This document shows positions 9,505-19,061 of a stretch of DNA of 64,000 nucleotides, in pieces. Source of the stretch: JAOUEA01 sp963790335 (GTDB lineage Bacteria; Actinomycetota; UBA4738; HRBIN12); the NCBI GenBank assembly GCA_963790335.1, contig CAWBOB010000007.1:310001-374000 (forward strand), written 5' to 3'. Under the pieces are notes generated by a model. The model saw only the letters and a list, made by a program, of their open reading frames with translations. It ran no database searches and was not told the DNA's origin. The number at the start of each line of letters is the position of its first letter. Positions within the stretch are counted from its first letter, which is position 1. The position numbers and the translations under genes were made by a program.

Positions 9505-12397
9505 ACCGAGCCGCTACGGAGTGGGCGAGGTGCGGAGGGCGACTCAGTCGCCGCGCCCTCGACCGGTGCCGCTTCGCCCGAGAGCCCGACCGCCTCGATG
9601 ACCAGAGCCTCGGCGGCTTCGATCTCCGCCTGGTACGTGGCGAGATCGCCCGCCGCGAGCGCCGCGTCGGCTGCCTGGAAGTGATCGGCTGCCTCGGCGA
9701 GCAGCTCGGCCACCGTGCGATCGACACCACCGCCGTCTGGCCCGCCGCCGCCGCCCGGTTCGGCTACCTGTCCCTCGACGGCGCCTTCGAGCGCCTCAGC
9801 CAGCGTGTCGCCCACCGCGACGGTGTCGCCGTTGACCACGACGACACGCTTCAGCTCGGGCGGCGCTGCCGATTGGTTGGCCTTGACGTACACGGGCTGC
9901 ACGTACAGGAACGAGCTCTCGATCGGGATGACCAGCAGATCGCCGAAGATGACGGCCGATCCGCCCTGGCCGAGCAGCGTGCGCTCCTGCGAGAACTGCT
10001 GGTCCTGGTTGATGCGCGAGAACACGATCGACGGACCCGGCACGTTCTCCGAAGCCGGGAGGTCGAGCGCGAGCAACTCTCCGTACGCAGATGGGTCCGA
10101 GTTGGCGGCGAGCCACGCCACCATGTTCTGGCGGCCCTCAGGCACGAACGGGCAACACGAGCTGGAACTGCTCGGTCTCCGCACCGGGAGCCCGCATCAG
10201 CAGGTAGTAGGGGCGCAGGCGAGGGGCGGTCTCGTCCGATGAGTCCGGTGTGCTTCCCGTCGTCGTGGTCGCTTGCTGGGTCGGGTCCGCCGCGACCTCC
10301 CAGCGATCCTCTCCCTGGTAGAAGACCTCGGGGCTCTCCACGTGGTAGGTCGCGTACTGGGTCGCCTGTACCTGGAAGAGGTTCTCTGGGTAGCGGAAAT
10401 GCGAGCGCAGTTCCTCGGGAGCATCGGCGATCGACGTGAACAGGTCAGGATAGATGCGGTCCCAGACCTGCATGATCGGATCGTCGAGGTCGGCGTAGTA
10501 GGTCATCGTTCCGTCGTAGGCGCTCACCGTCACCTTGACCGAGTTCCGCATGTAGTTCACGAGCTCCGACGACACGAGCGGGTCGTCGGTGGCCGCAGCC
10601 AGATCGATCGATTGGGAATAGGGGTAGTCGTTGGTCGTCGTGTAGGCGTCCCATATCCACGTGAGACCGCCGTCGACGATGGTCAGGTAGGGGTCGCGGT
10701 CGAACGAGAGGAACGGCACCGGCTTCGGGACCCGCTGGGCCAGCGCCCGATAGATCATGATGCGGCTTTGCGACGTGACCTGGCCCGAGATCAGCAGGTT
10801 CACATCGCGGAACCGCCAGGCGAACAGGGCCCGCTGCAGCACGTTGCCGATCTCGATGCCCCCCTGCTCGCCCTCGTAGCGGTAGCTCGTGCCCTGGTAG
10901 TCGAGCTCGGCGGTCTTGGAGCCCACGATCACGAACGGGGCGTCGCTCGGATCGCCCTCGCCGAAGTAGATGCGCGGCTGCGTGAGCTCCGGCGCGTCGC
11001 CGATCGCGCGAGGCGGCACGTCTGCCAGCACCAGGACCGGCGCGCCCTCGGAGTTCTGCGTGTTCACTTTCGCTGCCACGGCGCCGAAACCGTGCGTGTA
11101 CACGAGGTGTTCGTTCTGCCACGTCTGACCGTCGATGCCGGCTTGGGCCACCTCGCGGCCCGCGACCATGAGCACGCGTTGCCTCCCCTCGAGGTCGTAC
11201 CGGTCGACGTCGACGTCGCGGAACTCGTAGTAGGAGCGGAAACGCTGCAGCGACTCGAAGTTCTGCTCGAGCACTTCCGGACGCCACAGCCTGATGTTCT
11301 CGATCGTCGCACTGTTGGCGTCGAGATCAGCCGCCAGCACGGTCGGCTCATAGCGCTGCTCCCCCGGATCCTCGATCGCATCGGCATCGATGCCGAAGGC
11401 TCGCCTCGTCGCGTCGAGGTTGGCCTCGATGTAGTCCTTCTCCCGCTGGAACTCCTGCGGCGCGACCCGGAACCGCTGCACGAACGCGGGATAGGCCGTG
11501 CCGAGCAGCACCGAGACGGCGGCCAGCACGATCACGGCGATCACCGGCAGCGCCCACCGCTGGCGCGCGACGTTCGCGAAGAAGAGCGCCGCGCAGATCA
11601 CCGCCGCGATGATCAGGAAGTTGAGCGCGGGTAGCTGCGCGTTCACGTCGGTGTACGACGCCCCCTGTACGACTCCCCGCTCACGAGGTCAGCAGGTCGA
11701 AGCGCCCGAGCCAATACCCCCAGGCCTTGGCCAGCATGATCAGGCCGAGCAGCACCGAGAGGTGGGCGCGCGTGGCGGGCACGACCCGATCGCCCCAGGT
11801 GCGCGCCTGCGGACGGATGCCACCCCAGAAGACGTGCGCGATGGCCGTGAGGAACGTGACCCCGACGAGCGAGGAGAACAGCCACCCCTGCAGGAACTGC
11901 AGCCACGGCAGCGAGAAGATGTAGAAGGCCGGATCCTTATCGAACAGCGTCTCCGGATTGCCGAACTCGACGCCGCCCGAGTTCCGCCACAGCAGGAAGA
12001 CCTGCCACTGGCGCGAGACCCCGATGCCGACGAGCAGCGCCAGCACGCTCGCGCCGACCGGCACGAGCCACCACAGGTACGGCTCGATCGCCATGCGGAT
12101 GCGCTCGACGGCTTCCTGCTCGGGGGTGAGGAAGCGCACCGGCGGCGGCGCGAGCCTCCTGGCGATCAGCAGGTTCACGTAGAGCAGGGCGAAGAAGAGC
12201 ATCGCGAACACGACGCCGAGCGCGAGCTTGGTGCGAAGCTCCGTCCAGAACACGTTCGAGAGCCCGACCTCGCGGAACCACAGGAGGTCGACGTAGAACG
12301 TCGACATCACCGTGAACGCGACGGCGAGCACGACCAGGGTGCCGATCAGCACGATGGGCCAGCGGCGTCCTGAGGTGGGGATGCGAACCGTCGACAT
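9486..12397 (-). CDS. UPF0182 family large membrane protein (two one-base frame breaks)
   Basis: A roughly 970-residue protein conserved in actinobacteria, role unknown. The N-terminal 280 residues hold about seven transmembrane helices (WPIVLIGTLVVLAVAFTVM onward). The rest is a large extracytoplasmic domain with the signature ASYTDVNAQLPAL and FVPEGRQNMVAWLAANSD. An acidic Gly-rich linker and a helical tail with AELLAEAADHFQAADAAL close it. The frame is lost at about 11683 (an extra base creates TGA after LLTS) and about 10147. The total span is two bases over a multiple of three, which fits two insertions. A TAGGCT box 8 nt before the ATG suggests its own promoter, although the upstream PDZ-Lon frame runs into it without a stop. 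Confidence 0.9.
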
Positions 12398-13423
12398 GCG
12401 TCGCGAGCCTATCGGATGCCGCTTCGAACGATGGTCGTCACGGCGGCGCTCGAGCGCCTCGAGCGCGTCGACGGCCTCGTCGAAGGTCGCCACCGAGATG
12501 AGCTGCATCGCGCCGGTGTCGACCTCTGCCAGCTCCGGCATGTTGGCCGCCGGCACCAGGAAGACATGCGCCTCCTCCCGCTCGGCGCCGATCACCTTGT
12601 CGACGATGCCGCCGATCGGACCCACCTCGCCCTCGGGCGTGAGGGTGCCGGTGCCGGCGATCGTGCGCCCGCCCGTGAGGTCGCCCGGCGTGAGCGTGTC
12701 GTAGAGGCCGAGTGAGAACATGAGCCCCGCCGACGGACCGCCGACATCGCCGCTCGCGATCTCGATCTCGAACGGGAAGGGATCGACCATGCTGATGCCG
12801 ACGAGCGGTTCCTCGCTGCCCGGGCACGGCCCGCGCCGCAACTCGATGTCGTGCACCTCGCCTCCCGCCCGGACACGGAGCCCGATCGCCTGGTCGACGG
12901 GTACACGGTCGAGGGCTCGGCTCGCCTCGCGCACGGATCCGATCGGCCGCCCTTCGATCGCCACCACGAGGTCGCCCACGAAGAGCTTGCCCTCGGCAGC
13001 ACAGTCGGCTCCGACCTGGGCGATCAGGGCACCGCGCCCGTGCTCCTCCGGGTAGTCGAAGAGCTCACCGAGCACCACCGTGGAAGCCGTGATCTTGCTC
13101 GTGTCCATCTGGGAGATCGCCCGACGCTGATCGAGGTCGGGATCGACGCCGGGCGGGTACAGGACCTCCCTGGGCACGATCGCGCGCGCGTCATCGATCC
13201 ACACGAGGAGCGAATCGAGGGCCGTGACCTGCGTGAAGCTCACCGTCGTCATGATGAACCGGCCTTGGGAGCCGTACCTCGGCACGCCGCGCACGTCGAT
13301 CAGCGGGGCGACCTCGTCGGCGGGGCCGGGCCCTGCCGCGTAGAGCGGCAGCGGCACCCACGCCGCGCCGAAGGCCACGGCGAACAGGATGACGAGCGAT
13401 GCGATGCGGGCGACGCGCCTCAT
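12398..13423 (-). CDS. PDZ-domain Lon-type serine protease (YlbL/Lhr-like secreted protease)
   Basis: Membrane-anchored protease with an N-terminal hydrophobic segment (IASLVILFAVAFGAAWVPL), a PDZ domain around residues 120-190 (FVGDLVVAIEGRPI) and a C-terminal Lon protease domain. The Ser-Lys dyad is visible: serine in GDVGGPSAGLMFSLGL and lysine in GPIGGIVDKVIGA. Its pairing with UPF0182 is a conserved actinobacterial neighbourhood. Oddly, the frame has no stop before the UPF0182 ATG at 12397; a TGA lies in the next frame some 50 nt earlier, so a lost stop through an indel is likely. The start at 13423 is the ATG 10 nt after a TACGAT box. Confidence 0.85.
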
Positions 13424-13513
13424 GGCGGCGCACATCGTACGGGCGAGCGTGCTTCCCGACGCGGGAGCCCCGAAGTAGTCTCGTTCGGCCGAGCCGAGGA
13501 AGGACGCCCGGGC

Positions 13514-13882
13514 GTGAGCATCTGGCTGCTGCTGATCGTCGCGATCGCCGTCGGCGTCGGCGTGCTCGTGTTCCGTCTCACCGGAGGCGTGCCAGCGCCC
13601 CCTCCTCACGTCTCGGCGGGCGGGCAGGGGCGAGCTGCGGACCGGCCCGAGCCCGGCGACGCGGAGCCGCAGCCGCCGCTGTTCCCCGACGAACGGCCGG
13701 GTGCGCCCGAGGGATACATCCGCGTCGAGACGAGCTCGACACCGTGGAGCGCACGACTCGGCGGCGCCATGGGGCTCGTCATCGCCATCGGGATCGGGGC
13801 GATCACGCTCGCGCTGTCGGTGTGGGGTCTCATCTCGCTCGTCGCGCGCATGGTGTCGGAGGCAACCCCTCCGAGCGGCTGA
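13514..13882 (+). CDS. Small two-TM membrane protein
   Basis: A 122-residue protein: an N-terminal helix (SIWLLLIVAIAVGVGVLVF), a Pro/Gly/acidic-rich linker of about 60 residues, then a second helix (AMGLVIAIGIGAITLALSVWGLI). The GTG start has a GAGGAAGGA ribosome site about 9 nt upstream. It is divergent from the PDZ-Lon gene and convergent with mreB. The family is not recognised. The topology puts the linker on one side of the membrane, as in many small actinobacterial envelope proteins. Confidence 0.65.
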   Translation: MSIWLLLIVAIAVGVGVLVFRLTGGVPAPPPHVSAGGQGRAADRPEPGDAEPQPPLFPDERPGAPEGYIRVETSSTPWSARLGGAMGLVIAIGIGAITLALSVWGLISLVARMVSEATPPSG

Positions 13883-13890
13883 GCGGTTCG

Positions 13891-14898
13891 TCAGCGACGC
13901 CGCACGAGCTGGAACGCCGACCGGTAGTCCTCGAGATGCTCGAGCATGCGTCCGGCGCCGACGGCGACCGTGAGGAGCGGGTCCTCGACGACGTGCACGG
14001 GCACCTCGCACTCCTGTGCCAGCAGCATGTCGAACCCTCGCAACAGCGCTCCCCCGCCCGTCAGGAAGATCCCCGCTTCCAGCACGTCGTGGGTGAGCTC
14101 GGGAGGGGCTTCGGCGAGGGTGAGGCGGGCGGCTTCCACGATCGCGCGAACCGGCTCGCCGATCGCCTTGCGTACCTCGTCCTCGGTGATCCTCACCTCG
14201 ACGGTGTTGCCGGTCGCCAGCTCGCGCCCGATCACGACGGCCGCCTTGCCCGCCGGCGTCGGAAAGGCCGACCCGATCGCGATCTTGATCTCCTCGGCGG
14301 CCTTCTCGCCGATCGCCACGCCGAACTCGTCACGGATGTGCTGCTGCACGGCAGCGTCGACGTCGAACCCGCCGATCGACACCGAGCGGCCGCTCACCAC
14401 GCCGCCCATCGAGACCACGGCCATCTCCGAGCGGCCTCCCCCGACATCCACGACGAGGTGTCCGACGGGCTCGTGCACCGGAAGGCCTGCCCCGATGGCC
14501 GCCGCGAGGGGTTCCTCGACCAGGGTGACCTGCCGTACGCCGGCCGAGTTGACGGCGTCCTCGATCGCGCGGCGCTCCACCTCGGAGCTCATCGACGGCA
14601 CCGCGACCAGGATCCGCGGTCGGGGGAACCGCACGGTCGTCGCCCGCTTGATGATCACCTCGATCATGCGCTGGGTGATGTCGAACTCGGTCATCGTGCC
14701 CTGACGCAGCGGGCGGACGGCGAGCACGTTGCCGGCGTCGCCGCCGAGGAGCTGCCAGGCTTCCTCGCCCATCGCGAGCACCTCGCCGGACCCCGAACGC
14801 ACGGCGACGACCGCGGGCTCGTCGAACACGACGCCCTCACCCTGGCGGTAGACGAGGCTGTTCGCCGTGCCGAGGTCGATCGCGAGGTCGCGCCCCAT
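13891..14898 (-). CDS. mreB: MreB-like actin homologue (stand-alone)
   Basis: A 335-residue actin/Hsp70-fold ATPase that polymerises along the membrane and guides cell-wall synthesis. It shows phosphate 1 (DLAIDLGTANSLVY), connect 1, phosphate 2 (LVVDVGGGRSEMAVVSMGG) and the adenosine motif (GIFLTGGGALLRGFD). Length and motif order match MreB. It is not beside mreC/mreD; instead it ends a convergent pair and follows moaE by 8 nt. It may be a second MreB paralogue rather than the main shape determinant. The frame is intact. Confidence 0.9.
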   Translation of the reverse strand: MGRDLAIDLGTANSLVYRQGEGVVFDEPAVVAVRSGSGEVLAMGEEAWQLLGGDAGNVLAVRPLRQGTMTEFDITQRMIEVIIKRATTVRFPRPRILVAVPSMSSEVERRAIEDAVNSAGVRQVTLVEEPLAAAIGAGLPVHEPVGHLVVDVGGGRSEMAVVSMGGVVSGRSVSIGGFDVDAAVQQHIRDEFGVAIGEKAAEEIKIAIGSAFPTPAGKAAVVIGRELATGNTVEVRITEDEVRKAIGEPVRAIVEAARLTLAEAPPELTHDVLEAGIFLTGGGALLRGFDMLLAQECEVPVHVVEDPLLTVAVGAGRMLEHLEDYRSAFQLVRRR

Positions 14899-14906
14899 CC
14901 CGCGCC

Positions 14907-15335
14907 CTAGCTGCCCATGACCCAATGGGCGTCGCCCGTGACGAGGCCTTCCTTCTTCCAGATGGGCACGTCCTGCTTCAGTCGCTCGATGCCGTGGCGG
15001 CAGCCCTCGAACGCCTCGGCACGATGGGGGGCCGAGACGGCCACGATCACGCTCGCCTCGCCGACGGCGAGCTCCCCGACCCGGTGCAGGATCGCGACGC
15101 CGCGCACGGGCCACCGCTCGCCGATCTCCCCGGCGAGCTCGGCGAGACGCTCCTCGGCGAGCTCGTGCCACGCCTCGTAGGTGAGTCCGGTGACGTCTCC
15201 CGCGTCGGAACGGTCGCGCACGGTGCCGGTGAAGATGCAGATCGCGCCGGCGCCGGGGTCGGATACCGCGCCGGAGGCCTCGTCGAGCGAGAGCGGGGCT
15301 TCCTGCACGCGGGTGAGCACGCGGGGATCGGCCAT
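14907..15335 (-). CDS. moaE: Molybdopterin synthase catalytic subunit MoaE
   Basis: A 142-residue large subunit of molybdopterin synthase, which inserts sulfur from MoaD thiocarboxylate into precursor Z. It shows ICIFTGTVRDRS, the LTYEAWHELAEERLAELAGE helix, the HRVGELAVGEASVIVAVSAPHR strand pair and the conserved lysine motif DVPIWKKEG near the C-terminus. A TACGAT box lies 8 nt before the ATG, back-to-back with the promoter of the DUF2342 gene. No moaD is visible nearby. Confidence 0.95.
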   Translation of the reverse strand: MADPRVLTRVQEAPLSLDEASGAVSDPGAGAICIFTGTVRDRSDAGDVTGLTYEAWHELAEERLAELAGEIGERWPVRGVAILHRVGELAVGEASVIVAVSAPHRAEAFEGCRHGIERLKQDVPIWKKEGLVTGDAHWVMGS

Positions 15336-15343
15336 CGAGGCCC

Positions 15344-15380
15344 ATCGTAACCAAGCCGTCGGAGCGAGCGGTCGTACGAT
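15344..15380. promoter_or_regulatory. Divergent leaderless promoters (moaE / DUF2342)
   Basis: The same -10 hexamer TACGAT occurs on both strands: on the minus strand (15344-15349), 8 nt before moaE, and on the plus strand (15375-15380), 6 nt before the DUF2342 ATG at 15387. Only 51 nt separate the two start codons, so the -35 regions of the two genes overlap. Confidence 0.6.
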
Positions 15381-15386
15381 GGGTGC

Positions 15387-16571
15387 ATGAGCGACCAGGG
15401 TGGCGGCGGATCCGGGTTCCCGTTCGGCATGGATCCCGAGTCGTTGCGCGACGCCCCGCTGTTCCAGGAGATGCAACGGGTGATGTCGGCATCGTCGGGG
15501 CCCGTCAACTGGGAGCTCGCGCGCCAGGTCGCGGTGGCCGCCGCATCCGAGGCGGGCGAGGACCGCGAGGCCACCGACGAGGATCGTCACGTCTTCGAGG
15601 AAGCCGTACGCGTCGCCGAGCTGCACGTGGCCAGGTTCACCGGTCTCGAGCCCCCGACCGACGTGGCCGAGGTGCGCGTGGTGCGTCGGCCCGAGTGGAT
15701 CGGCGCGAACACCGAGAACCTCGCCGGGCTGCTCGAGCCGGCCGCACGGCGCATCGGCGACTCGATGGATCTCGCCCAGCGAGAAGCCCTGCCGCCGGAG
15801 ATGCAGGCGATGAGCGGCATGCTTTCGCAGCTCTCCCCCCTGCTGATGGGAGCCCAGGTGGGGCAGGTGCTCGGCTTCCTCGCGCAACGGGTGCTCGGGC
15901 AGTTCGACGTGGCCGTCCCTCGCTCGGGACCCGGCACGGTGATGTTCGTCGTCGCGAACGTGAAGCGGTTCGAGACCGATTGGTCGCTCGAGCCGACCGA
16001 CTTCCGTACCTTCGTGGCGATGCACGAGGTGACCCACCGGTTCGAGTTCGCCCGGCCGTGGGCGCGCGAACGGTTCGGGGCCGTGCTCGACGACTTCCTG
16101 TCGACGCTGCGCATCGATCTCGAGGGCATGCAGGCCCGGCTCGCGACCCTCGACACGAGCGATCCCGAGGCGCTGCAGCGAGCCTTCGAGAGCGACGAGG
16201 GCCTGTTCGGCGCCGAGCTCGACGACGAGCAGCGACTGAAGCTCGCCCGCATCCAGGCGTTCATGTCGGCCGCCGAGGGCTACGGCGACCACGTGATGCA
16301 CGCCCTCGGGTCGGAGCTGCTGCCGTCGTACGGCCGCATCGAGGAAGCGATGCGCCGCTACCGCGAAGGGGAAGCCGGCGACCCCGTGTTCGAGCGTCTG
16401 CTCGGCGTCGAGATGAAGCGCGAGCAGTACGAGGCGGGCCGCACGTTCTGCGACACGGTCGTGGAGCTGACCGACGAGGCGACCCTGTCGCGCATGTGGG
16501 ACGCACCCGACGCGATGCCGTCGCTGCCAGAGGTCGCCGAGCCCCGCCTCTGGCTCGCCCGCACCGTCTGA
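15387..16571 (+). CDS. DUF2342 zinc-dependent metalloprotease
   Basis: A 394-residue actinobacterial protein of the DUF2342 family, annotated elsewhere as a zinc-dependent metalloprotease associated with coenzyme F420-containing genomes. The zinc motif HEVTH lies in FVAMHEVTHRFEFARPWARE. Upstream is MGAQVGQVLGFLAQRVLGQFD, characteristic of the family. A third ligand is probably the Glu in SAAEGYGDHVMHAL. In mycobacteria it also neighbours the UPF0182 and PDZ protease genes, as here within 3 kb. Substrate unknown. Confidence 0.9.
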   Translation: MSDQGGGGSGFPFGMDPESLRDAPLFQEMQRVMSASSGPVNWELARQVAVAAASEAGEDREATDEDRHVFEEAVRVAELHVARFTGLEPPTDVAEVRVVRRPEWIGANTENLAGLLEPAARRIGDSMDLAQREALPPEMQAMSGMLSQLSPLLMGAQVGQVLGFLAQRVLGQFDVAVPRSGPGTVMFVVANVKRFETDWSLEPTDFRTFVAMHEVTHRFEFARPWARERFGAVLDDFLSTLRIDLEGMQARLATLDTSDPEALQRAFESDEGLFGAELDDEQRLKLARIQAFMSAAEGYGDHVMHALGSELLPSYGRIEEAMRRYREGEAGDPVFERLLGVEMKREQYEAGRTFCDTVVELTDEATLSRMWDAPDAMPSLPEVAEPRLWLARTV

Positions 16572-16597
16572 TCGCAGGTCGCGGCGGGCCGGTCGGG

Positions 16598-16603
16598 TAT
16601 CCT
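16598..16603 (+). promoter_or_regulatory. -10 box of gene at 16613
   Basis: TATCCT, then 9 nt, then ATG at 16613. The spacing is at the long end of the set seen in this window. Confidence 0.45.
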
Positions 16604-16612
16604 CTCCGCTCG

Positions 16613-17392
16613 ATGGAACCGGTGGGAGAGCTGGTCGCAGCGGCGGTCGTCGACGAACGCGTCTGGAAGGCGTACGGCGCCGAGGCCAACGACGGCATCT
16701 ACCTCGTCGGCCAGCCGGGTCCCGCGCTTCCGTTCATGCTCTTCCGCGCCTGGAAGGTGCCCGTGGGCTTCGTGAGCGAGGAAGCCCGCCTGATCGGTCC
16801 GTCGGGCCGCACGCTCTACCGATGGGGTCCCGAGCCGCGGCGCATGGCCGGCGCGATGGACGTCACGACCGAGCTCGACCGCGTCGACGGCGCGGTCTTC
16901 GACGAGACCGGCACGTACGTGGCCTCGTTCATCATCGACGGCGTCATCGTCGGCGAGATCGAGTTCCCGGTGTTCGTGCAGAGCGCGGCCGAGAAGCTTC
17001 CGAAGGAGACCGAGGACGGACTCAAGAAGTCCGACGTGATCTGGGTGGGCTACGAGCGTGGCGGGAAGCGGCGCACGGCCCCCGTCTGGTTCGCGTACAA
17101 GAACGGCAAGATCTACGTGATCTCCAAGCGCGAGCCAGGTCCCGAGGAGCAGAGCGTGCCGGGCGTGCCCGATGCCCAGAAGCTGCTCGTGATCACCCGA
17201 CGGAAGCTGCGCGACACCTCGCTCGAGGAGTTCTCGGCCGCCCAGCGTCTGCTCGAGGGGGCCGAATGGGAAGCCGCAGCGGCCCTGCTCGCCGACAAGC
17301 GCAAGAGCCGGGTGGGCTCGCCCGCCGAGAACATCGCGCGGTGGCGCGGCTCGTGCGACATCGCCGAGCTCACGCCGAACGTCTCCGCCTGA
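16613..17392 (+). CDS. Conserved protein, possibly FMN split-barrel-like in its C-terminal half
   Basis: A 259-residue soluble protein. Residues 25-125 form an unrecognised beta-rich part (GIYLVGQPGPALPFMLFRAW, then DGVIVGEIEFPVFVQ). Residues 130-200 contain DVIWVGYERGGKRRTAPVWFAYKNG followed by IYVIS, which recalls pyridoxamine-phosphate-oxidase-like split barrels. A Lys-rich helical tail follows. No cofactor motif can be proven by eye. It follows the DUF2342 gene on the same strand at a 41-nt gap with its own -10 box. Confidence 0.6.
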   Translation: MEPVGELVAAAVVDERVWKAYGAEANDGIYLVGQPGPALPFMLFRAWKVPVGFVSEEARLIGPSGRTLYRWGPEPRRMAGAMDVTTELDRVDGAVFDETGTYVASFIIDGVIVGEIEFPVFVQSAAEKLPKETEDGLKKSDVIWVGYERGGKRRTAPVWFAYKNGKIYVISKREPGPEEQSVPGVPDAQKLLVITRRKLRDTSLEEFSAAQRLLEGAEWEAAAALLADKRKSRVGSPAENIARWRGSCDIAELTPNVSA

Positions 17393-17414
17393 CCGCGGGG
17401 CGAGTCCCGAGCCG

Positions 17415-17786
17415 TCACAGCTGACCGATCCGTTCGATCGGGAACGGCGGCTGGGCCAGCGGTCTGACCGCTACTCGCAGCAGGATCAGCGGATTGTCGT
17501 CACCTGCCGTGCGGTTGAGGTGGATCACGTCGCAGCCGTGGCATCGGTGAACGAGGATCCACTCACCGTCGCCTCGCACGGTGATGGCGATCGGTTCCAT
17601 GAGCGAGCCGCAGAGCGATGCTCGATCACCCGGACCGTCGTCCACGTGGCGACTCCACAAGCAGTTGGGGCAGTGATTGCGGTGAGCGGTGCCGACCGCG
17701 AGGGTCGAAACGTCCAAGCGGCACTGGCCGCATCGGAACGAGCTCTGCCTCGGGCGCCGCTCACCGCGACGTCGGTCGTGCGACAT
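17415..17786 (-). CDS. RNHCP-domain zinc-ribbon protein
   Basis: A 123-residue protein named for its signature, here GTAHRNHCPNCLWSRHVD. Paired cysteines FRCGQCRLDV, HCPNC and HRCHGCDVIH, plus NRTAGDDNP, form a double zinc-ribbon-like array. The family function is unknown; the compact Cys pairs suggest metal and nucleic-acid or protein binding. The start at 17786 has a good CTGGAGG site 7 nt upstream. It converges on the gene ending at 17392 and is divergent from the matrixin gene. Confidence 0.88.
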   Translation of the reverse strand: MSHDRRRGERRPRQSSFRCGQCRLDVSTLAVGTAHRNHCPNCLWSRHVDDGPGDRASLCGSLMEPIAITVRGDGEWILVHRCHGCDVIHLNRTAGDDNPLILLRVAVRPLAQPPFPIERIGQL

Positions 17787-18080
17787 CGGAAAGCCTCCAG
17801 GGATGACGTAGGGATGCGTCGTCGTGCCCTGGAGCTCGGATCGTTCAGGGAAGAACGAGCCGACCGGAAGCGGGGCACGACGCGATGACCACACTCGCGA
17901 AGGTCATCGGTTCCCCCTCTCTTTCGGCCGGGCCACCTCGAGCGGTGGCGAGGAGCCGACCCTACCACCCTTGCGGGCTCGCATGTCGGTGCCTCGGAGT
18001 ATGAATCTGCACAGCGTCATCCCCCTCGTATCAGCGTCGGCCGAGTCCTGCGACGGGCTCATGAGGCTCGAGGGGGAGAC
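17787..18080. other. 294-nt divergent intergenic region
   Basis: Between the RNHCP gene and the secreted protease gene. Apart from the two ribosome sites (17787-17800 and 18068-18078) I see no ORF with homology, repeat or strong hairpin. It must hold both promoters, but no convincing -10/-35 pair stands out. Confidence 0.5.
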
Positions 18081-19019
18081 ATGCGCAAGGCAGCACTCGC
18101 CGTGATCGCGGTCGCCGTGACCGCGTGGGGCAGCGGGGTGTCACTGGCCGAGGTGCCGACCACCTGCGGCACGCTCTTCATCACCTATCCCGACGGGGTC
18201 GGCTTCGCAACGCCCGAGGCGGCGGCCGAAGACGCCGTCACCGAGTTCGACAGCGGCGTCGACCTGCCGCCCGACATCGGAGAGGGCGAGACCGATCTCG
18301 GCGGGTACGACACGCTCGTGGTGGAGCGCACCGACGCCGGATTCCTCACGCACGCGATCCGTGAGTGCGAGGTCGAGACCGTGCTCGCGTTCGGCGCCAT
18401 CGCTCTCGCTCACAACCCCGACGTGTACGTGAACCCGTTCTCGGGTGACCCGGCCGACTTCTGGGGAGGAGCCCACCCGGCCGTGACGTACCACTTCACG
18501 CAAGAGGTCCCGGCTGCGCACGCAGCCTCGATCAAGCGCGGCATCGAGACCTGGGACCAGGTGACCATGGATCTCACGCTCACGCAGGGCGCGAAGCGCG
18601 CGAACTCCGCCGTCGACTTCGTGTGTCCCAACAACAACGAGATCCACTACGAGAACATCGGCACGACCGCTGCGGGCGCCGTGATGGTGTGCGAAGGCAC
18701 CTGGGGCAACATCTCGTCGTTCGAGATGGGCATCGACAAGCGGTCGTGGTGGTACACCGGGGCCGATCCCGCGGCCATCAACCCGCCCGCGTGCGGGGGA
18801 ACCGGTCAGCCGTCGTGCCAGGTCGACCTGCAGTCGGTCGCGACCCACGAGGGCGGGCACATGCTCGGCATCGACCACCTCGACGGCGTGGCCGGCACCT
18901 GCCCCGACGGAGGCGGTGCGGCGACCATGTGCCTCGCCAACGGCGTCTCCTGGGGTGAGACGTACACGCGCTCGCTCGAGGATCACGACGTGCACACGAT
19001 CACACCGCTCTACCCCTGA
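18081..19019 (+). CDS. Secreted matrixin-like metalloprotease (metzincin)
   Basis: A 312-residue protein with a short signal peptide (AALAVIAVAVTAWGSGVSLA). The extended zinc motif HEGGHMLGIDH near residue 260 is the HExxHxxGxxH of metzincins. The preceding AVTYHFTQEVPAAHAASIKRG and the IETWDQV helix match matrixin-type domains. Four or five cysteines in the C-terminal half (PACGG, PSCQV, GTCPDG, TMCLA) suggest disulfides. A GAGGGGGAG site precedes the ATG. It is probably an exported endopeptidase; substrate unknown. Confidence 0.85.
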   Translation: MRKAALAVIAVAVTAWGSGVSLAEVPTTCGTLFITYPDGVGFATPEAAAEDAVTEFDSGVDLPPDIGEGETDLGGYDTLVVERTDAGFLTHAIRECEVETVLAFGAIALAHNPDVYVNPFSGDPADFWGGAHPAVTYHFTQEVPAAHAASIKRGIETWDQVTMDLTLTQGAKRANSAVDFVCPNNNEIHYENIGTTAAGAVMVCEGTWGNISSFEMGIDKRSWWYTGADPAAINPPACGGTGQPSCQVDLQSVATHEGGHMLGIDHLDGVAGTCPDGGGAATMCLANGVSWGETYTRSLEDHDVHTITPLYP

Positions 19020-19061
19020 CCGGCGTGGTCCGGAGCGGTCCGACACGAGAGGAGAAGCCAC

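Noticed and set aside
8448..10439. 663-codon open frame on the plus strand across the aldehyde dehydrogenase and UPF0182 genes
   Set aside because: Arg/Pro-rich translation without domains; it is a GC-rich shadow frame of two genes with clear homology.
12851..13513. Upstream extension of the two-TM protein into the PDZ-Lon region
   Set aside because: It is antisense to a well-supported protease domain; the GTG at 13514 has a good ribosome site.
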